Shown one piece after another: positions 46,865 to 58,548 of a stretch of 64,000 bases of DNA. A program made the translations under genes and the position numbers. The stretch's first letter is position 1, and each line of letters opens with the position of its first letter. Source of the DNA: Euryodendron excelsum. Its lineage: Eukaryota > Streptophyta > Magnoliopsida > Ericales > Pentaphylacaceae. Under the pieces are notes generated by a model, which was not told the DNA's origin, ran no database searches, and saw only the letters and a list, made by a program, of their open reading frames with translations. Where the stretch lies: assembly GCA_033060915.1 (NCBI GenBank), contig CM065380.1, positions 49,864,501 to 49,928,500 on the forward strand. The letters run 5' to 3'.

Positions 46865-48199
46865 TTAATCGCTCCTCCCAAACAGGATGAAATCGAGCCT
46901 CCCGCAAGAGCACGAGCGTGCTATTGAAGTATAAATCCGACAAGTACCAGAGTCGATTTCCACAAGCATCAAACCCAATTTTTGCGTCACATAGGGCAAA
47001 ATAACCAACAAATTAAATTGAATTAGAAAGTCACCTGGCAAATTAAAACTATCTACAAATAAGACTGAAAATATATTGGTTGTGAAAGTTGTGATTACAA
47101 ATTGAATTAACTAAACTAAGTATTGATGTAAGACTTAAATGCAATTAAAAAAAGCTTAAATGCAATCTACCAATTCTCTACAAATGTTTCAATGGAAGAC
47201 TTGATAACTCAAATCAAGAAATCACTCCGCAGATCCTTGATTTGGAAGATTTAGACCATAGAAACGAGATTTCATACCCAATTGGATATAAATTTGTGTT
47301 CAATGTTAAGAATTATACAAGCAAATCATCAATTGTGCAATATCTATACCAATATAAGAATTGTGCATAAAGATTACCAATAGTGATTATCAATCTAGTT
47401 TTGCTATAGGTTTACAACACAATTGAGATGAACATGAAGAAATCACAAGATAATTCATTGAAGTTTATATACCTCTATTGAAAACCTTAAAGATCCTCGG
47501 TAGATCTTCACAATTGCATCCAAGGATGAGTTTAGCTACTTAAATCTATATGCAAATGCACTAGAAATAGTAAATCTATCATTAATTGGAAAAGAAACTA
47601 TTGCTTGGCTACAAGGAAAGTGAGCGAAAACAAAGAAAAATCTCTAAATACACTTTCTCTCTCTATATCTATCTAAGATCTACAGAAAAGACGTCAGAAT
47701 CTGGTCCCCTTTCTATATTTTCGACCAAGTCTAATATATATAGGTATAGGTAGTTGGAGCGTTTGAACGCCAAATGTTGTTTGAACGCCCTATATGGTCA
47801 TTCGAACGCTATCCGAATGTTCGAACCTTACATCGAATGGTCTTCAAACGGGAAATGAAGCTCTTTAAATTTATCAAACCTACTTTGAATAAAAAATGCA
47901 CCTCTCTGAATCTCCAAAATCTGATCTTGGGTCGTTGCACCGTTCGAACGGTGATCCGTGGTGTTCAAACACTAGTTGCCGTCAAAAGCTCGTTCGTTCC
48001 GTTCGAACACCATGTTGGTTGTTCGAATGCTTATCTTCAGTTTTTGCTCACTTTTAGCCCCTTTTCTGCACAATTCCTGCAATTCCAAATAAACAAAGGC
48101 CAATCAGAACAATTTATATTAAAAAACTAAAATAAACCCTAAAATGAGACTAACAATCCACTAATAAGGGGATTGTGATTATACTTTTAGAGTGTAATA
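46865..48199 (-). mobile_element. 5' LTR of second Athila-like element
   Basis: 1335-bp direct repeat of 39051-40399 with small indels. TATA box (minus) at about 47733-47743 and TTCGAA-type palindromes at 47759-48035. Confidence 0.85.
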
Positions 48200-49187
48200 A
48201 GATATGACCACCTACCTGTTACAGAGGAGTTGGACGGATAGGTTTCACGATGCATGGGCATATTACTTATGGTGGCACATAAGTAATATTGTCGATGTTG
48301 GCATGTACAGAGCTATGGACAGGAATGGATTGATTTAGTTGATAGGTTGTCAATTCCTATCATTTGTGTACACCAATCAGGATGAAAGTTTTGTGATATG
48401 TCATCCGTGTAGGAGGTGTGCAAATCGATATCATAACTCACGAGATATTGTGCGTAACCATCTTTTAAAGAGTGGAATGTGCAGAAATTACAAAAATTGG
48501 ATAAGTCATGGGAAAGACCGTCATCCTTTGCAGTCTCGTCAAGAAAATGAAATGTTAGTAGAATCTGACACTGATACTGACATTAGGGATGACATGGTTA
48601 GAATGATACAAGAGGCTATTCCATATGTTGGCACAACTTCGGAGAATGATGAGGTCTAGATAGGGACAAATCAAGAAATGACTGACTTTTTCAAACTTTT
48701 GGAAGAAGCACAGACTGAATTATATCCAGGTTGTCAAAAATTTACCAAATTGTTGTTCATTGTTCGACTTTTGCATTTGTAGGTGCCAAACAGTTGGACG
48801 GACAAGTCGATCAATATGTTACTTAAGTTGTTATGCGAGGGTTTCCCTGAGGGAGTGAATCTTTCAAAGAACAACTATAAAGCTCGAAAGATAACTGAAA
48901 ATTTGAGATTAACTTATAAGACTTGGGATGCAGGCCCAAACAATTGTATGTTGCTTAGAAACAAGGATGCCAACCTTAGTCAATGTGTCATATGTGGCAA
49001 TTCTAGATGGAAAGAATGTGATGATATTGGAGACTTCGAAGGTAAGAAGAAACCTGCATAACAGATGAGGTATTTTTCTCTGTAGCCAAGGTTGCAAAGG
49101 CTTTTTATGTCGTCACAAACATTAAAGGCAATGAGATGGCATGTAGAGCAAAGAGTAAATGACAGGACCTTTTGGCATCCTACTGAC
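48200..49187 (+). pseudogene. CACTA (En/Spm) transposase relic, 5' part
   Basis: Translation gives the transposase-associated N-terminal region (RSWTDRF at about 48228, then CHPCRRCANR and HLLKSGMCRNY). The TNP2-type segment follows (PNSWTDKSINMLLKLL, FPEGVNLSKNNYKARK, CVICGNSRWK) and finally RWHVEQRVNDRTFWHPTD at the right edge. Stops at about 48339, 48658 and 48780 break it. The protein would cut and move CACTA elements. It begins abruptly at the Athila LTR end and is cut at 49187 by an Ogre LTR, with the continuation at 54752. Confidence 0.85.
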
Positions 49188-49739
49188 TGTCGCGCTCAGA
49201 TTTTTCGCACTTGAGGAATACTCACACAAACGGAAAAAATGTTGTACTCTCTCGTTAGAATTCACCCTCCTAAAAGAATGAGTGCGACTAGGTTTGAATT
49301 GAAAAATTGGTTTGAATAAAGGGTTTTTGAAAAAGATTCGGAGTCGCCACCTAACTTGATTAAGGTGAGTTAGGTCACCTAAAAACTAAGCATAATCCGA
49401 AAACTACACTTAGGGTTTCTGAAAAAACGATTTGAAAATATCCTTAAGAGAGGGTTTTTTTGGGAAAACGGGTTGTTTGGCAACCTTTGGAAAACATTTA
49501 GCCCTTTTTACAAAAATAACTCCTTTTGGTCTTTGAAAACAGTGATCTAGGTTCGGAGATTGGTTACGTGTAGGGAAAATATCCTAAGATCATCACCCTA
49601 CCCCGCCCTTTCGGTAGCTACATGTCAATCTACCCTAGGTTCACCTATGAGAGTCTTCGACTAACTATAGTTCAACCCTATTCACTTTGAAAAAGAATGT
49701 TTAAAACAAAACTAATATGATGCATGATATGCACGTGCA

Positions 49740-51730
49740 AGATGAGTGAATTGGAAAATAGAAATTGATTTGAAAAGAAATTGATTTGATTTGAAAATAG
49801 ATTTGAAGAAATGTAATTGAAATTGGAAAGTTTGAAAATTGAAAATAGAAATTTGAAATTGGAAGTTTGAAAGTAGATTGGAATTTGAGATTTGAAAAAT
49901 GTTTGGAAACCGCACCCATGAGGGTGGAATTGAAAGTTTGAAAAGTATTGTGACCGCACCTATGAAGGTTGCCTACATATTCCCTTAGGGGAATCAGGTC
50001 AGTCGTAGTTCGGACCGGAGTCCGATTAAAAAGAGATTGATTTGAAGAGAGAAATTGGATTAGAAAAAAGAGATTGAATTGAAAACTGGATTTGATTTGA
50101 GATTAGAAAAGGAGATTGAATTTGAGAAGATTGGACTTGCTTTGGAAAGATTGATTTGGAAAAGACTTGGTTTTAGGAAACCTAGACTTAGGAAAGATAG
50201 GGGACCTAGGAAAGACTTGAGATTAAGAAAGATTAGATTGAAATGTTGGATTTGGAAAGATCTTGAAAGATTTAGAAACTTGAAATTTAGGAAAATTTTG
50301 GATTAGGAACATTTCGAATTAGGAAAGTGTCATTTTTGGAAAGTTTGAAATTAGGAAAGTTTTAGGTTTAGGAAAGTTATGAAATTAGGAAAGTTTTAGG
50401 TTTAGGAAAGTTTTGAAAAAGGGAAATTTTGAATTTGGAAAGCTTTGAAAACAAGGAAGTTTTGAAAATAAGAAAGTTTTGTTTTTAGAAAGGTTTGAAA
50501 AAGGAAAGTCTTCAGTTTAGGACATGTTTGAATTAAGAAAATTTCAACTTAAGAAAGTCTTAAATTAAGAAAGCTTTGAGTTTAGAAAAGTCTTAGATTT
50601 GGAAAGATGTTGAAGTTTTGGAAAGTTTAGAATTTAGAAAATTTTTAGGTTTAGAAAGATTTAACTTAAGAAGGTTTCAAATTTAGAAAGTTTTGAATTT
50701 GGAAAGATTTGAAATTTAGAAAGTTTAAGATTCAGAAAGTTTTAGAGTTTTAGAAAATCTTGAGATTAGGAAAGGTTTGAGTTTAGGAAAGGTTTGAAAA
50801 CTTAGGTCTAAGAAATTAAGATTTGAAAAGAGGGTAGAATTAGGAAAGGGTTGAACTAGGAAAGATTTGAAAGTTGAATTTTAAAATTTAGGAAAGATTT
50901 TTATGTTCAAGTTTTGGAAACTTAAGATTTAGGAAAGTGGAAGTTTAGGAAGGATTTGAATTAGGAAAGAGTTGGATTAGAAAGGGATTGGATTTGGTTT
51001 CTAAAAGAGAAAGGTTGGATTTTGTTTCCAAAAACGGAAGACGGGATCTAGTTTCCTAAACGGGGAGATTGGATTCGGTTTCCTAAAGGGAAGGTAGGAT
51101 TTGGCAAGGATTTGGAAAGGAAGACTCTAGAAACCCTAGATTTGTAAAATTATAGTTTTGACGTAGAAAATAGGTTTTGGAAAAATGTATAGTTTGGATG
51201 TGAAAACAAGAGGTTTTGGAAACCTAGGTTTGGGGCAAGTTTGAAAACCATGTTTTTGGAAAGAAAATTAGGGTTCCCTAATGGTGGGTTCTAGGGCTTG
51301 ACTTGGGCTCTAAGGAAAGAGTTTTTGGAAAGTGCATTTTTGGAAACGAAGGTTTTCTAGAAGGGAATCCTAGGGAGGAGTTTTTGGAAAGTGAATTTGA
51401 AGAGGGAGTTTTTGGAAAAAGATTTTAAAGAAAAGGAGTTTTGGAAAGTGTGTTTTTAGAAACGTGTTTTTTGGAAGGAAAATCCTAAAGGGGAATTTCT
51501 AGAAGGGAGATTTTGAAAAAGAGAGTTTTTGGAAAGATTTTTAGGGAGCGTTTTTAGAAAGCAAATTTTTAGGAGAGAGAGTTTTGGAAAGGAGTTGAAA
51601 AAGGGGGTTTTGAAAAATAGATTTTGGAGGGGAGTTTTTGAAAACCATTTTGGAGAGAAGAGTTTTAGGAAAGTATGTTGGAAAAGAGATTTTTTAGGAA
51701 CAGATTTTTGAAGAGAGAGAGTTTTTGGAA
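49740..51730. repeat. Purine-rich degenerate repeat (GGAAAGTTTGAATTA-type units)
   Basis: Nearly 2 kb of degenerate units of roughly 15-25 bp made of GGAAAG and TTTGAA/TTTAGGAAAG. Purines dominate the plus strand. The same kind of stretch lies at 18930-19900 in the other Ogre LTR. Confidence 0.7.
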
Positions 51731-52607
51731 AGTATAAAAACATCTCACTTTCCTAAAGCGATTCTAGCCATAAGAGGACTAGAACCACTTTAAGAAAGTG
51801 GTTTTGAAAACAAGGTTTGAAAATATAGACCAAAAGGTCACTTTTAATATAACACTTTCCTAAAGCGACCCTAGCCATGGAAAAGCTAGAATCACCCTAG
51901 AATTGTGGTTTTGAAAACAAGTTTTTGCAATAGAGATTTTGATGCAATTTTGAAAACAAGTTTGAAAACGATTTTGAAGACAACTTTGAAAACGAATTTT
52001 GGAAGATGCAAGATTATGATATGCACAATGCAATTTGGGGTCGTGAACATACAAGGTTACGGCTTCACCACATAATCAAGGGGGCTGGACCCACGTGGTC
52101 TCTGGTTAGATTAGAAGAAAGCCCCCGACACGGTGACTCTCCAATAGCCCAATCGTACACATGGACCGGGAATCCCCTTGTTTCAAGCATGCAAAGAAAG
52201 GGGGGGAAAGAGATGGGGGACTAAAATAGAGAAAACCCAAGTGAGTTGAAGAGAGAAAAGAGAGGGGGAAGTACAGAAAATTAAAGAGAAAGCCTACCGT
52301 ATGTCTTCTTTATTTTGCGCGCCGTGCAGTCTTCGGTCTTCGGTCTTGATTTTCACCTTCATTCTTCAAGGGTTGTCTTCAAGCTTTGGATTGCAACTCT
52401 TCAAGTCTTCAAAGGATGGTTGAAGGCTAGTGTATGAGTGTATGGGGGAGTGTATAAGTGTATAGGGGGCTAGGGTTTGTGTATAGTGGCTAGGGTTTGG
52501 GAAAACCTAGGGAGGCTAGGGTTTTGGAGGTGCTCGAGCTCTGTATATCGAAATATAGGATTTTTAGGTCAAGTTTGCAGACCCTTTTCACGTTGAATGA
52601 GGCTCTG

Positions 52608-52779
52608 TATTTATAGAAGGAGGACAAATCTGGCGCCTGTTGCAGTAGCGTCAGGGCAAAATTCCTTCTAGCGCCACTAGGAGTGGCGCCAGGCCAAATA
52701 TTGGCTTGTAGTGGCGCCAGCCAATTAGGAAACTATTAAGGTCGGCAAGCAACGTATCTTTGACTAGATTTGGGCGCCT
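52608..52779 (-). promoter_or_regulatory. Ogre LTR promoter: GGCGCC palindromes plus TATA box
   Basis: TGGCGCCT (52631), AGCGCCAC (52670), GTGGCGCCAG (52683 and 52711) and GGGCGCCT (52771) lie upstream, on the minus strand, of CTATAAATA (52608-52616). Confidence 0.5.
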
Positions 52780-53394
52780 GTACTAGTGACTACCATGTAA
52801 TCTTTAACCTGGCTTCACTAGGAGTGACTCCGGAAAGTCTGGGAATGATTTGAAGGAGTCGGGAATGACCCGGAAGGCCGGAAAGGAGCAGGAACACTTA
52901 AAATAGTGTCTTGGAGGTATTTGACTTGAAAAATGAAGATAAGGTGGGTCAGAAAGGTTGACCGGGCCTTTAGGGGCAAAACGGTCAATCGGACCGGAAA
53001 ACTGCCGGGACAGACTCGGACTGTCCCGGAAGAAGACTGGGGATCTGGAAACATTATTTAGAATGTTCCCATAGGTTGCCGGTTTGATTTCCAGAGCCGG
53101 CGTGGTCAGAAAAGGAAACCGGCCCACTAGGGGCAAAACGGTCATTTTGCGCCAGGTTGGCCAGAACTGACTCGGAATGATCCGGGAAGATAAGGAAAGG
53201 CTGAGAATACTACAAGAAGCATTCTCGGGAGGTTACCGGTTTGATACCCAGAGCCGGTGTGGTCGAAAAAGGAAACCGGCCCACCAGGGGCAAAAAGGTC
53301 ATTTTGCACCGGGTTGGCCAGAACTGACTCGGAATGATCCGAGAAGATAAGGAAAGGCTGAGAATACTACAAGAAGCATTCTCGGGAGGTTACC

Positions 53395-54540
53395 GGTGTG
53401 AGTATTTTCACTACTCGGACGGGGTTGATGATTTGTGAGTATTTTCGTTACTCGGACGGGGTTGAGTATTTTCGCTACTCGGACGGGGTTGATGATTTGG
53501 GAGTATTTTCGCTACTCGGACGGGGTTGATGATTTGTGAGTATTTCCGCTACTCGAACGGCTTTGTGAGTATTTCCGCTACTCTAACGGTTCTGTGAGTA
53601 GTTTTGCTACTCGGACCGTCTCGAGGAATAAACTGTCTCGAGAGAGGGATTGGAAAGGGGTCTTACCGTCTCCGAAGAGACGTGCCTGGATTGGAACCGT
53701 CTCGAGGAATAAACCGTCTTGAGGAATAAACCGTCTCAAGAGTGGGATTGGAAAGGGGTCTTACCGTCTTCGAAGAGACGTGCCTGGATTGGAACTGTCT
53801 CGAGGAATAAACTGTCTTGAGAGAGGGATTGGAAAGGGGACTTACCGTCTCCGAAGAGACGTGCCTGGATTGTGAGTGTTTCCGCCACTCTAACGGTTTT
53901 GTGAGTACTTCCGCTACTCTAACGGTTCTGTGAGTAATTTTGCTACTCAAACCGTCTCGAGGAATAAACTGTCTCGAGAGAGGGATTGGAAAGGGGTCTT
54001 ACCATCTCCGAAGAGACGTGCCTGGATTGGAACCGTCTCGAGGAATAAACTGTCTCGAGAGAGGGATTGGAAAGGGGACTTACCGTCTCCGAAGAGACAT
54101 GCCTGGATTGTGAGTGTTTCCGCCACTCTAACGATTTTGTGAGTACTTCCGCTACTCTAACGGTTTTGTGAGTAGTTTTGCTACTCGGACCGTCTCGAGG
54201 AATAAACTGTCTCGAGAGTGGGATTGGAAAGGGGTCTTACCGTCTCCAAGGAGACGTGCCTGGATTGGAACCGTCTCGAGGAATAAACTGTCTCGAGAGT
54301 GGGATTGGAAAGGGGTCTTACCGTCTCCGAAGAGACATGCCTGGATTGGAACCGTCTCGAGGAATAAACTGTCTCGAGAGAGGGATTGAAAAGGGGACTT
54401 ACCATCTCCGAAGAGACGTGCCTGGATTGTGAGTGTTTCCGCCACTCTAACGGTTTTGTGAGTACTTCCGCTACTCTAACGGTTTTGTGAGTAGTTTTGC
54501 TACTCGGACCGTCTCGAGGAATAAACTGTCTCGAGAGTGG
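53395..54540. repeat. Higher-order tandem repeat in the Ogre LTR
   Basis: Two modules alternate. One is a unit of about 80 bp (CCGTCTCGAGGAATAAACTG to GACGTGCCTGGATTGG) present about nine times. The other is a GTGAGTxxTTxCGCTACTCxxACGG unit of 30-50 bp. They combine into larger periods, for example 53950 to 54187 to 54508. The open frames seen here on both strands arise from the repeat and are not genes. Confidence 0.9.
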
Positions 54541-54751
54541 GACTAGAAGGGGAATAAGAAAGGACAATGCCCCTAAGGGCATTTTGGTTATTTTGCCTCT
54601 ATTTGGGCCTGACAGGCCCACGAAGCGATGGAAAGATGGAATTTGGACCTAGAGAAATGGTTTCGATTGAAATATGACCACAATGACTTGAAAACAAGTC
54701 TGAACGGAGTGTAGACTGCCGAGCGGTCAAAAATGGGGTGCTTACACTGAC

Positions 54752-54890
54752 TCACCAACATAGAAACATTTTTATCAATACAACCCAGACTTTGCCAGTG
54801 ATCCCCGTAGTATAAGGCTTGGGCTTGCATCGAATAGATTTAACCCATTCAAGTCAATAAATGTAGTCCACAGTACTAGGCTAGTTTCTT
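54752..54890 (+). pseudogene. CACTA transposase relic, continuation
   Basis: Directly after the CTGAC duplication the frame resumes with NPDFASDPRSIRLGLASNRF, the highly conserved block that follows HPTD in CACTA transposases. A tryptophan codon has become TAG. The match fades by about 54860-54890, where a minus-strand copia gag begins. Together with 48200-49187 it is one gene split by the solo LTR. Confidence 0.88.
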
Positions 54891-55458
54891 TTCTTTTAGA
54901 CTCTTCGTTGAAGAGTGCGTTTTTCTCCATTTTCATTGAAACCTTCCCATTTAGGGCAGAGTTGCTCAGTGTGACTACCAGTGTTTTCTAATTGTCTAGT
55001 AGGGAGCCGAGTAATAGGGCCGCATGTTCTTCATCACTTATAACCTAATCTGCTATGGCACGTTGGTTCACTAGGTTCAAGAATTCACTTGTGTGCTCAG
55101 CCATGGAAATACCAGTATTCAACTTGAGGTTTATAACTAGTCTCATTAGGAGGGTTTTATTTTGTGGATTCTTTAATTGGTACATGCTCTCCAATTTCTT
55201 TCAAAGAGTATATGCATCCGTTTGTTGTGTTACATAATGGAACACACTATGATTAATTCACTATTGAATTCGAGCAATGGTCTGCTTGTTTACTTTGACC
55301 CATTCATCATCATTTGTCCTCTCTGGTTTAACGCCCTTGTGATCTAGAGGCTTGAAAAAATCTTTAAGGTTTAAGATATCCTTCATTCTTGGCCTCCACA
55401 TCGAATAATTAGTGGCTGTTAGTCTGATCATAGCTTTTGCCATTGAGTTCTCCATCAA
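54890..55458 (-). pseudogene. gag: Tork/Tnt1-like copia gag, truncated
   Basis: The start ATG lies at about 55446-55458 (MENSMAKAMIRLTATNY, then MWRPRMKDIL). Further segments read LMRLVINLKLN, SEFLNLVNQRA and ALLLGSLLDN in the same direction. At least four in-frame stops occur. The gene ends at the junction with the CACTA relic, so no zinc knuckle or pol remains. It would have encoded the capsid protein. Confidence 0.75.
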
Positions 55459-55544
55459 TTTAGTCTCTAATTGTCTTGTACAGTACTATAGAAATAGAAT
55501 TTGCCAAAACAAAGTGCACAGTTGTGTCCGAAACAGTGAATAAC

Positions 55545-55740
55545 CTTAAGAGGGGTTTAATTAAATTTTTTTAGATTTTTAAGGGGTTAAACTAAAATTA
55601 CAAAAACCCTCAGGGGTTGATTTAAAAATTAAAGAAATTTTAGGAGTCGATTTGTAATTAAGCTAAGCTTTAGGGGTTGATTTGTAATTAGACCAAACTC
55701 TAGGGTTCAAATTGTAATTACAACAATTATGTCGACGTAT
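55545..55740 (-). repeat. Degenerate tandem repeat in the copia leader
   Basis: About five copies of a unit near 36 bp containing AGGGGTTGATTTGTAATTA lie between the gag start and the primer site. Confidence 0.7.
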
Positions 55741-56017
55741 ATTATAGCGTTGATGTAAGGCTGATGTCAGCGATGATGTCAACCATCTTCTCTTGCCAAA
55801 AAACTGTTACAAATATGAAAATTTCAACTTTAGATCTACAGAGCTACAAACCTCCATTTCAACGTGGTTTGAGGTGTTGGACTCGTATCGTTAAGACAAA
55901 TACATTGGTGTCTTCGAAACATGATTTTAGCACTTTAATTTTTGAGCAGTAAACCAAAAATTGCTCTATTTTTGCTCTACCGACTCTAATGAGGCTTTGA
56001 TGTCACTTGTTGTGCTA

Positions 56018-56450
56018 GCAGAAGCTCTAATAATACTTGTTCTGCCAGAAATTAAATAAACACCCACAAAACAACGAATTGGAAAAAAAAAATTCACTAT
56101 TTATAAAGGAAAATTTTATAGAGTAAGAGGAGGCGGCTCGTAATACTCTCTTACAAAAAACTCTCTAAAAATCTTTTCTTTTTGTTGCTTTTGCTTGAGC
56201 AACTAATCTACATCTTCTCTCTCAACACATCCCTCTATTTATAAGGGAGGAGGAGCACCGTTCTTCAAAGTTTGGCGGCCTCCACACTTGACAATCCAAC
56301 GAAATTAGGCACCGACTTTCACAATTGGTGATTGTAGTGAGAACGGGTTGACATCTTCCTTTGACAACTTTTGCGGCCTACTTCTCAAAGGTGCGGCGGT
56401 CTTCTCTTCTCGAACGTCGTTGAAGATGGGTGTTCAGATGCAACAATTAT
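56018..56450 (-). mobile_element. Probable primer site and 5' LTR fragment of the copia gag at 54890
   Basis: AGCTCTAATAATACTTG (plus 56022-56038) reads on the minus strand as a decayed copia tRNA-Met primer site. The LTR end would begin at 56038. A TCTATTTATAA TATA-like box lies at 56231. The far end of the LTR was not found. Confidence 0.4.
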
Positions 56451-57076
56451 CATGTATCACCAACTTACATTTATATATTGCTCGTTGGGCTCTCTCTCTC
56501 CACATATATAATATACTAAACATTTTATCGTTCTATCTCCAAACCCCATTGTTCTTATGTATAATTTCTCTCTTATATATCTTCAATTTGAAGTTAACCT
56601 CTCTTTGCATTTTTTACCTATGCGATGCATGGGATATAAGGGAAAAAATGAAAATAAGGAAAATGCCATTCTTCAAAAATGTGTACAAAAATTCTTACTT
56701 GAATAATATGACAATGACTTTTATAATTAAAAATAATCATGATAAGAGTTTTGAAAGCTCTATTTGATTTGACGTAAAGTGTTTTACATCAAAAATAATA
56801 TTTCTCGTGTAAAGATTTATGCAAAAAGATAATTTTCTTTTCATATTTCAGTGTGTGGTTGACATCCGAAAATGTTTTTCAAAAATATTTTTTACTATTT
56901 GGCGCAAATAAATTAATTTGTAAAGGACATTATTTTGAAAATTTGTGTTCCAGCAACCATTTACAAAGATACATGAGTCATAAAGTTGCTTGCTTTTTCA
57001 GTCAATTCAAACATGATTAGGTTGCAACGAGATGGAAAACGATGACGATTGTGCTATACACCTTCTTACCCTTTTC
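56451..57076. other. Non-coding, nothing recognised
   Basis: A/T-rich sequence with chance frames only. Confidence 0.4.
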
Positions 57077-57505
57077 CGCTCTCCAGAGATAAGAAACGCA
57101 AGCGCGAAGGGTCCAAGACAAAAACCCATCTCTTAAACTACTTATGGATTTTTTAGAAGCTAAACCATTTTTGGGCATGAGATTGAAAAAATTTTAGATA
57201 AAAATATTTTATTTACTTTTCATGCAATCAAACAGCAGAATATGCAAAAAAGATTTTTTAAGAAAACATTTTTACTTCAAATCACAAGTGAAAGGCTCTC
57301 CAGAGATGAGAACGCGAGCGCGAAAGGTCCAAGGTCAAAACCCATCTAAAAAATGACTTATGGATTTCTTGGAAGATAAGTAATTTTTGGGCATTAGACT
57401 TAAAAATATTTTAGATAAAAATATTTTACTTACTTTTCATCCAATCAAATAGCAGAATATGCAAAAAAATATTTTTTGACTAAATATTTTACTTCAAATT
57501 ACATA
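57077..57505. repeat. Direct tandem duplication, unit about 215 bp
   Basis: CTCTCCAGAGAT(A/G)AGAA begins both units, at about 57077 and 57295. AAAATCCAT-like and CAGAATATGCAAAAAA blocks align along the whole length. Confidence 0.85.
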
Positions 57506-58539
57506 AAAATAAAAAATTCTCATTCAATCACATTATTTTGTTGTATATAGGCGGAGCTTAATCAAAGGCCTAGGGTAAATAAGCAGAATAAATATGTATA
57601 TTGAAACGTTTAGCCTAACCTAACTTGAGTCTATCATTTTAAGTTTAGTCCACTCTAGTGTAACCCAAATCCAGCCTCAACTCTGAGAATTTATGTTTTC
57701 CGGCCTAACTTTTTAAGTTTATGTTTTCCAAAGGCAACCAAGGTCTTTTCCCGAAAAAAGGGCAGCCAAAGAATTTATGGGGCTGGGATTGGTTTATCTG
57801 GCATTGGTAATACAACACAATCAATTAATAATTAAACTTTCACACTTTTTAAGCATAAGGGAATAGGATCTTGTCTATTTTCAAAAAATGATGTAGGAAG
57901 ATCATTAGTCTCTTCTCTATTTTCTATATATCTAATATTTTATCCTGAATCATTTAAGAAAAGTTATTATCAAAGCAATGGTAATTTGTTCTTTTGTTAT
58001 TTTAGAAATTAAAAAAAGTGAAAAAATATCTAAGAAAATTTAGATTGTTGGGGAAGTTTTTATAAATTTTAAAGCTGTATGTATTTATATTTTAAAATAT
58101 ATTTATGATATTATTATGATGTCACGGTTTGATTACAGTTTAACTCCAATTAAATTAACGATTAAACCACTGACCAGTGACCCGATCTCTTTCTTGGTTC
58201 GCTCACCGGTCCGAGTTTCAAAACATTGCATCCGCGGAGGCTTGTAACTTAGAGACCTTCGACGCAACCACGGCTAAGCTGCCACTTTGGGTGAGAACAA
58301 AATGTGCAATCAATCGCTAAAATGCAAATATGCCATCTAAAAAGTCCAACAATTATAAAGCAATAGAGAAACAAAACACATAAATTTCAAATGAATCATG
58401 AATTCTTTACTCATTGGCCATGTTTATTTCAAGAATCTCCCGAAGGGTAACATAAAAGGAAATACAATTAATATATTTTGGTAATACATCTAATATAGCC
58501 TTATTTACTCCATTGACTAATGAAATCGAGATCTCCATT
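57506..58539. other. Non-coding, nothing recognised
   Basis: No coding region or RNA gene. A G/C-richer patch at 58170-58310 has no identity that I can support. Confidence 0.4.
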
Positions 58540-58548
58540 TGAACCATA

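Larger units (their letters stand above)
39051..48199 (-). mobile_element. Second Athila-like element, non-autonomous, with nested SIRE solo LTR
   Basis: LTRs at 39051-40399 and 46865-48199 are direct repeats in minus orientation. The primer site lies near 46842-46860. The polypurine tract is the huge G run (C on plus) at 40400-40439. Internal sequence, 4.8 kb after removing the nested LTR, has a gag-like segment but no protease, RT or integrase motif. It must therefore have moved with enzymes from another element. Flanks AAACT and AGATA do not match, so the target duplication has decayed or an end was rearranged. Confidence 0.85.
49188..54746 (-). mobile_element. Ogre-like solo LTR, 5,559 bp, perfect target duplication
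   Basis: Plus-strand start TGTCGCGCTCAG and end GGGGTGCTTACA. CTGAC lies on both sides (49183-49187 and 54747-54751). The CACTCTCTCGTTAGA and GGAGTCGCCACC blocks and the TGTAAGCACCCC outer end (minus strand) are typical of Ogre LTRs. No internal Ogre sequence adjoins it, so it is a solo LTR left by recombination. It contains a long purine-rich stretch, a TATA region and a higher-order tandem repeat. Confidence 0.92.

Noticed and set aside
53663..54621. Several overlapping frames on both strands near 54 kb
   Set aside because: All come from the 80-bp higher-order repeat, whose CTCGAG palindromes keep several frames open.
56348..56767. 139-residue plus-strand frame
   Set aside because: It runs antisense through a probable copia LTR and A/T-rich flank. 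Amino-acid composition fits chance.
58170..58310. G/C-richer patch resembling an RNA gene or terminal repeat
   Set aside because: No cloverleaf, no inverted partner and no recognisable family.
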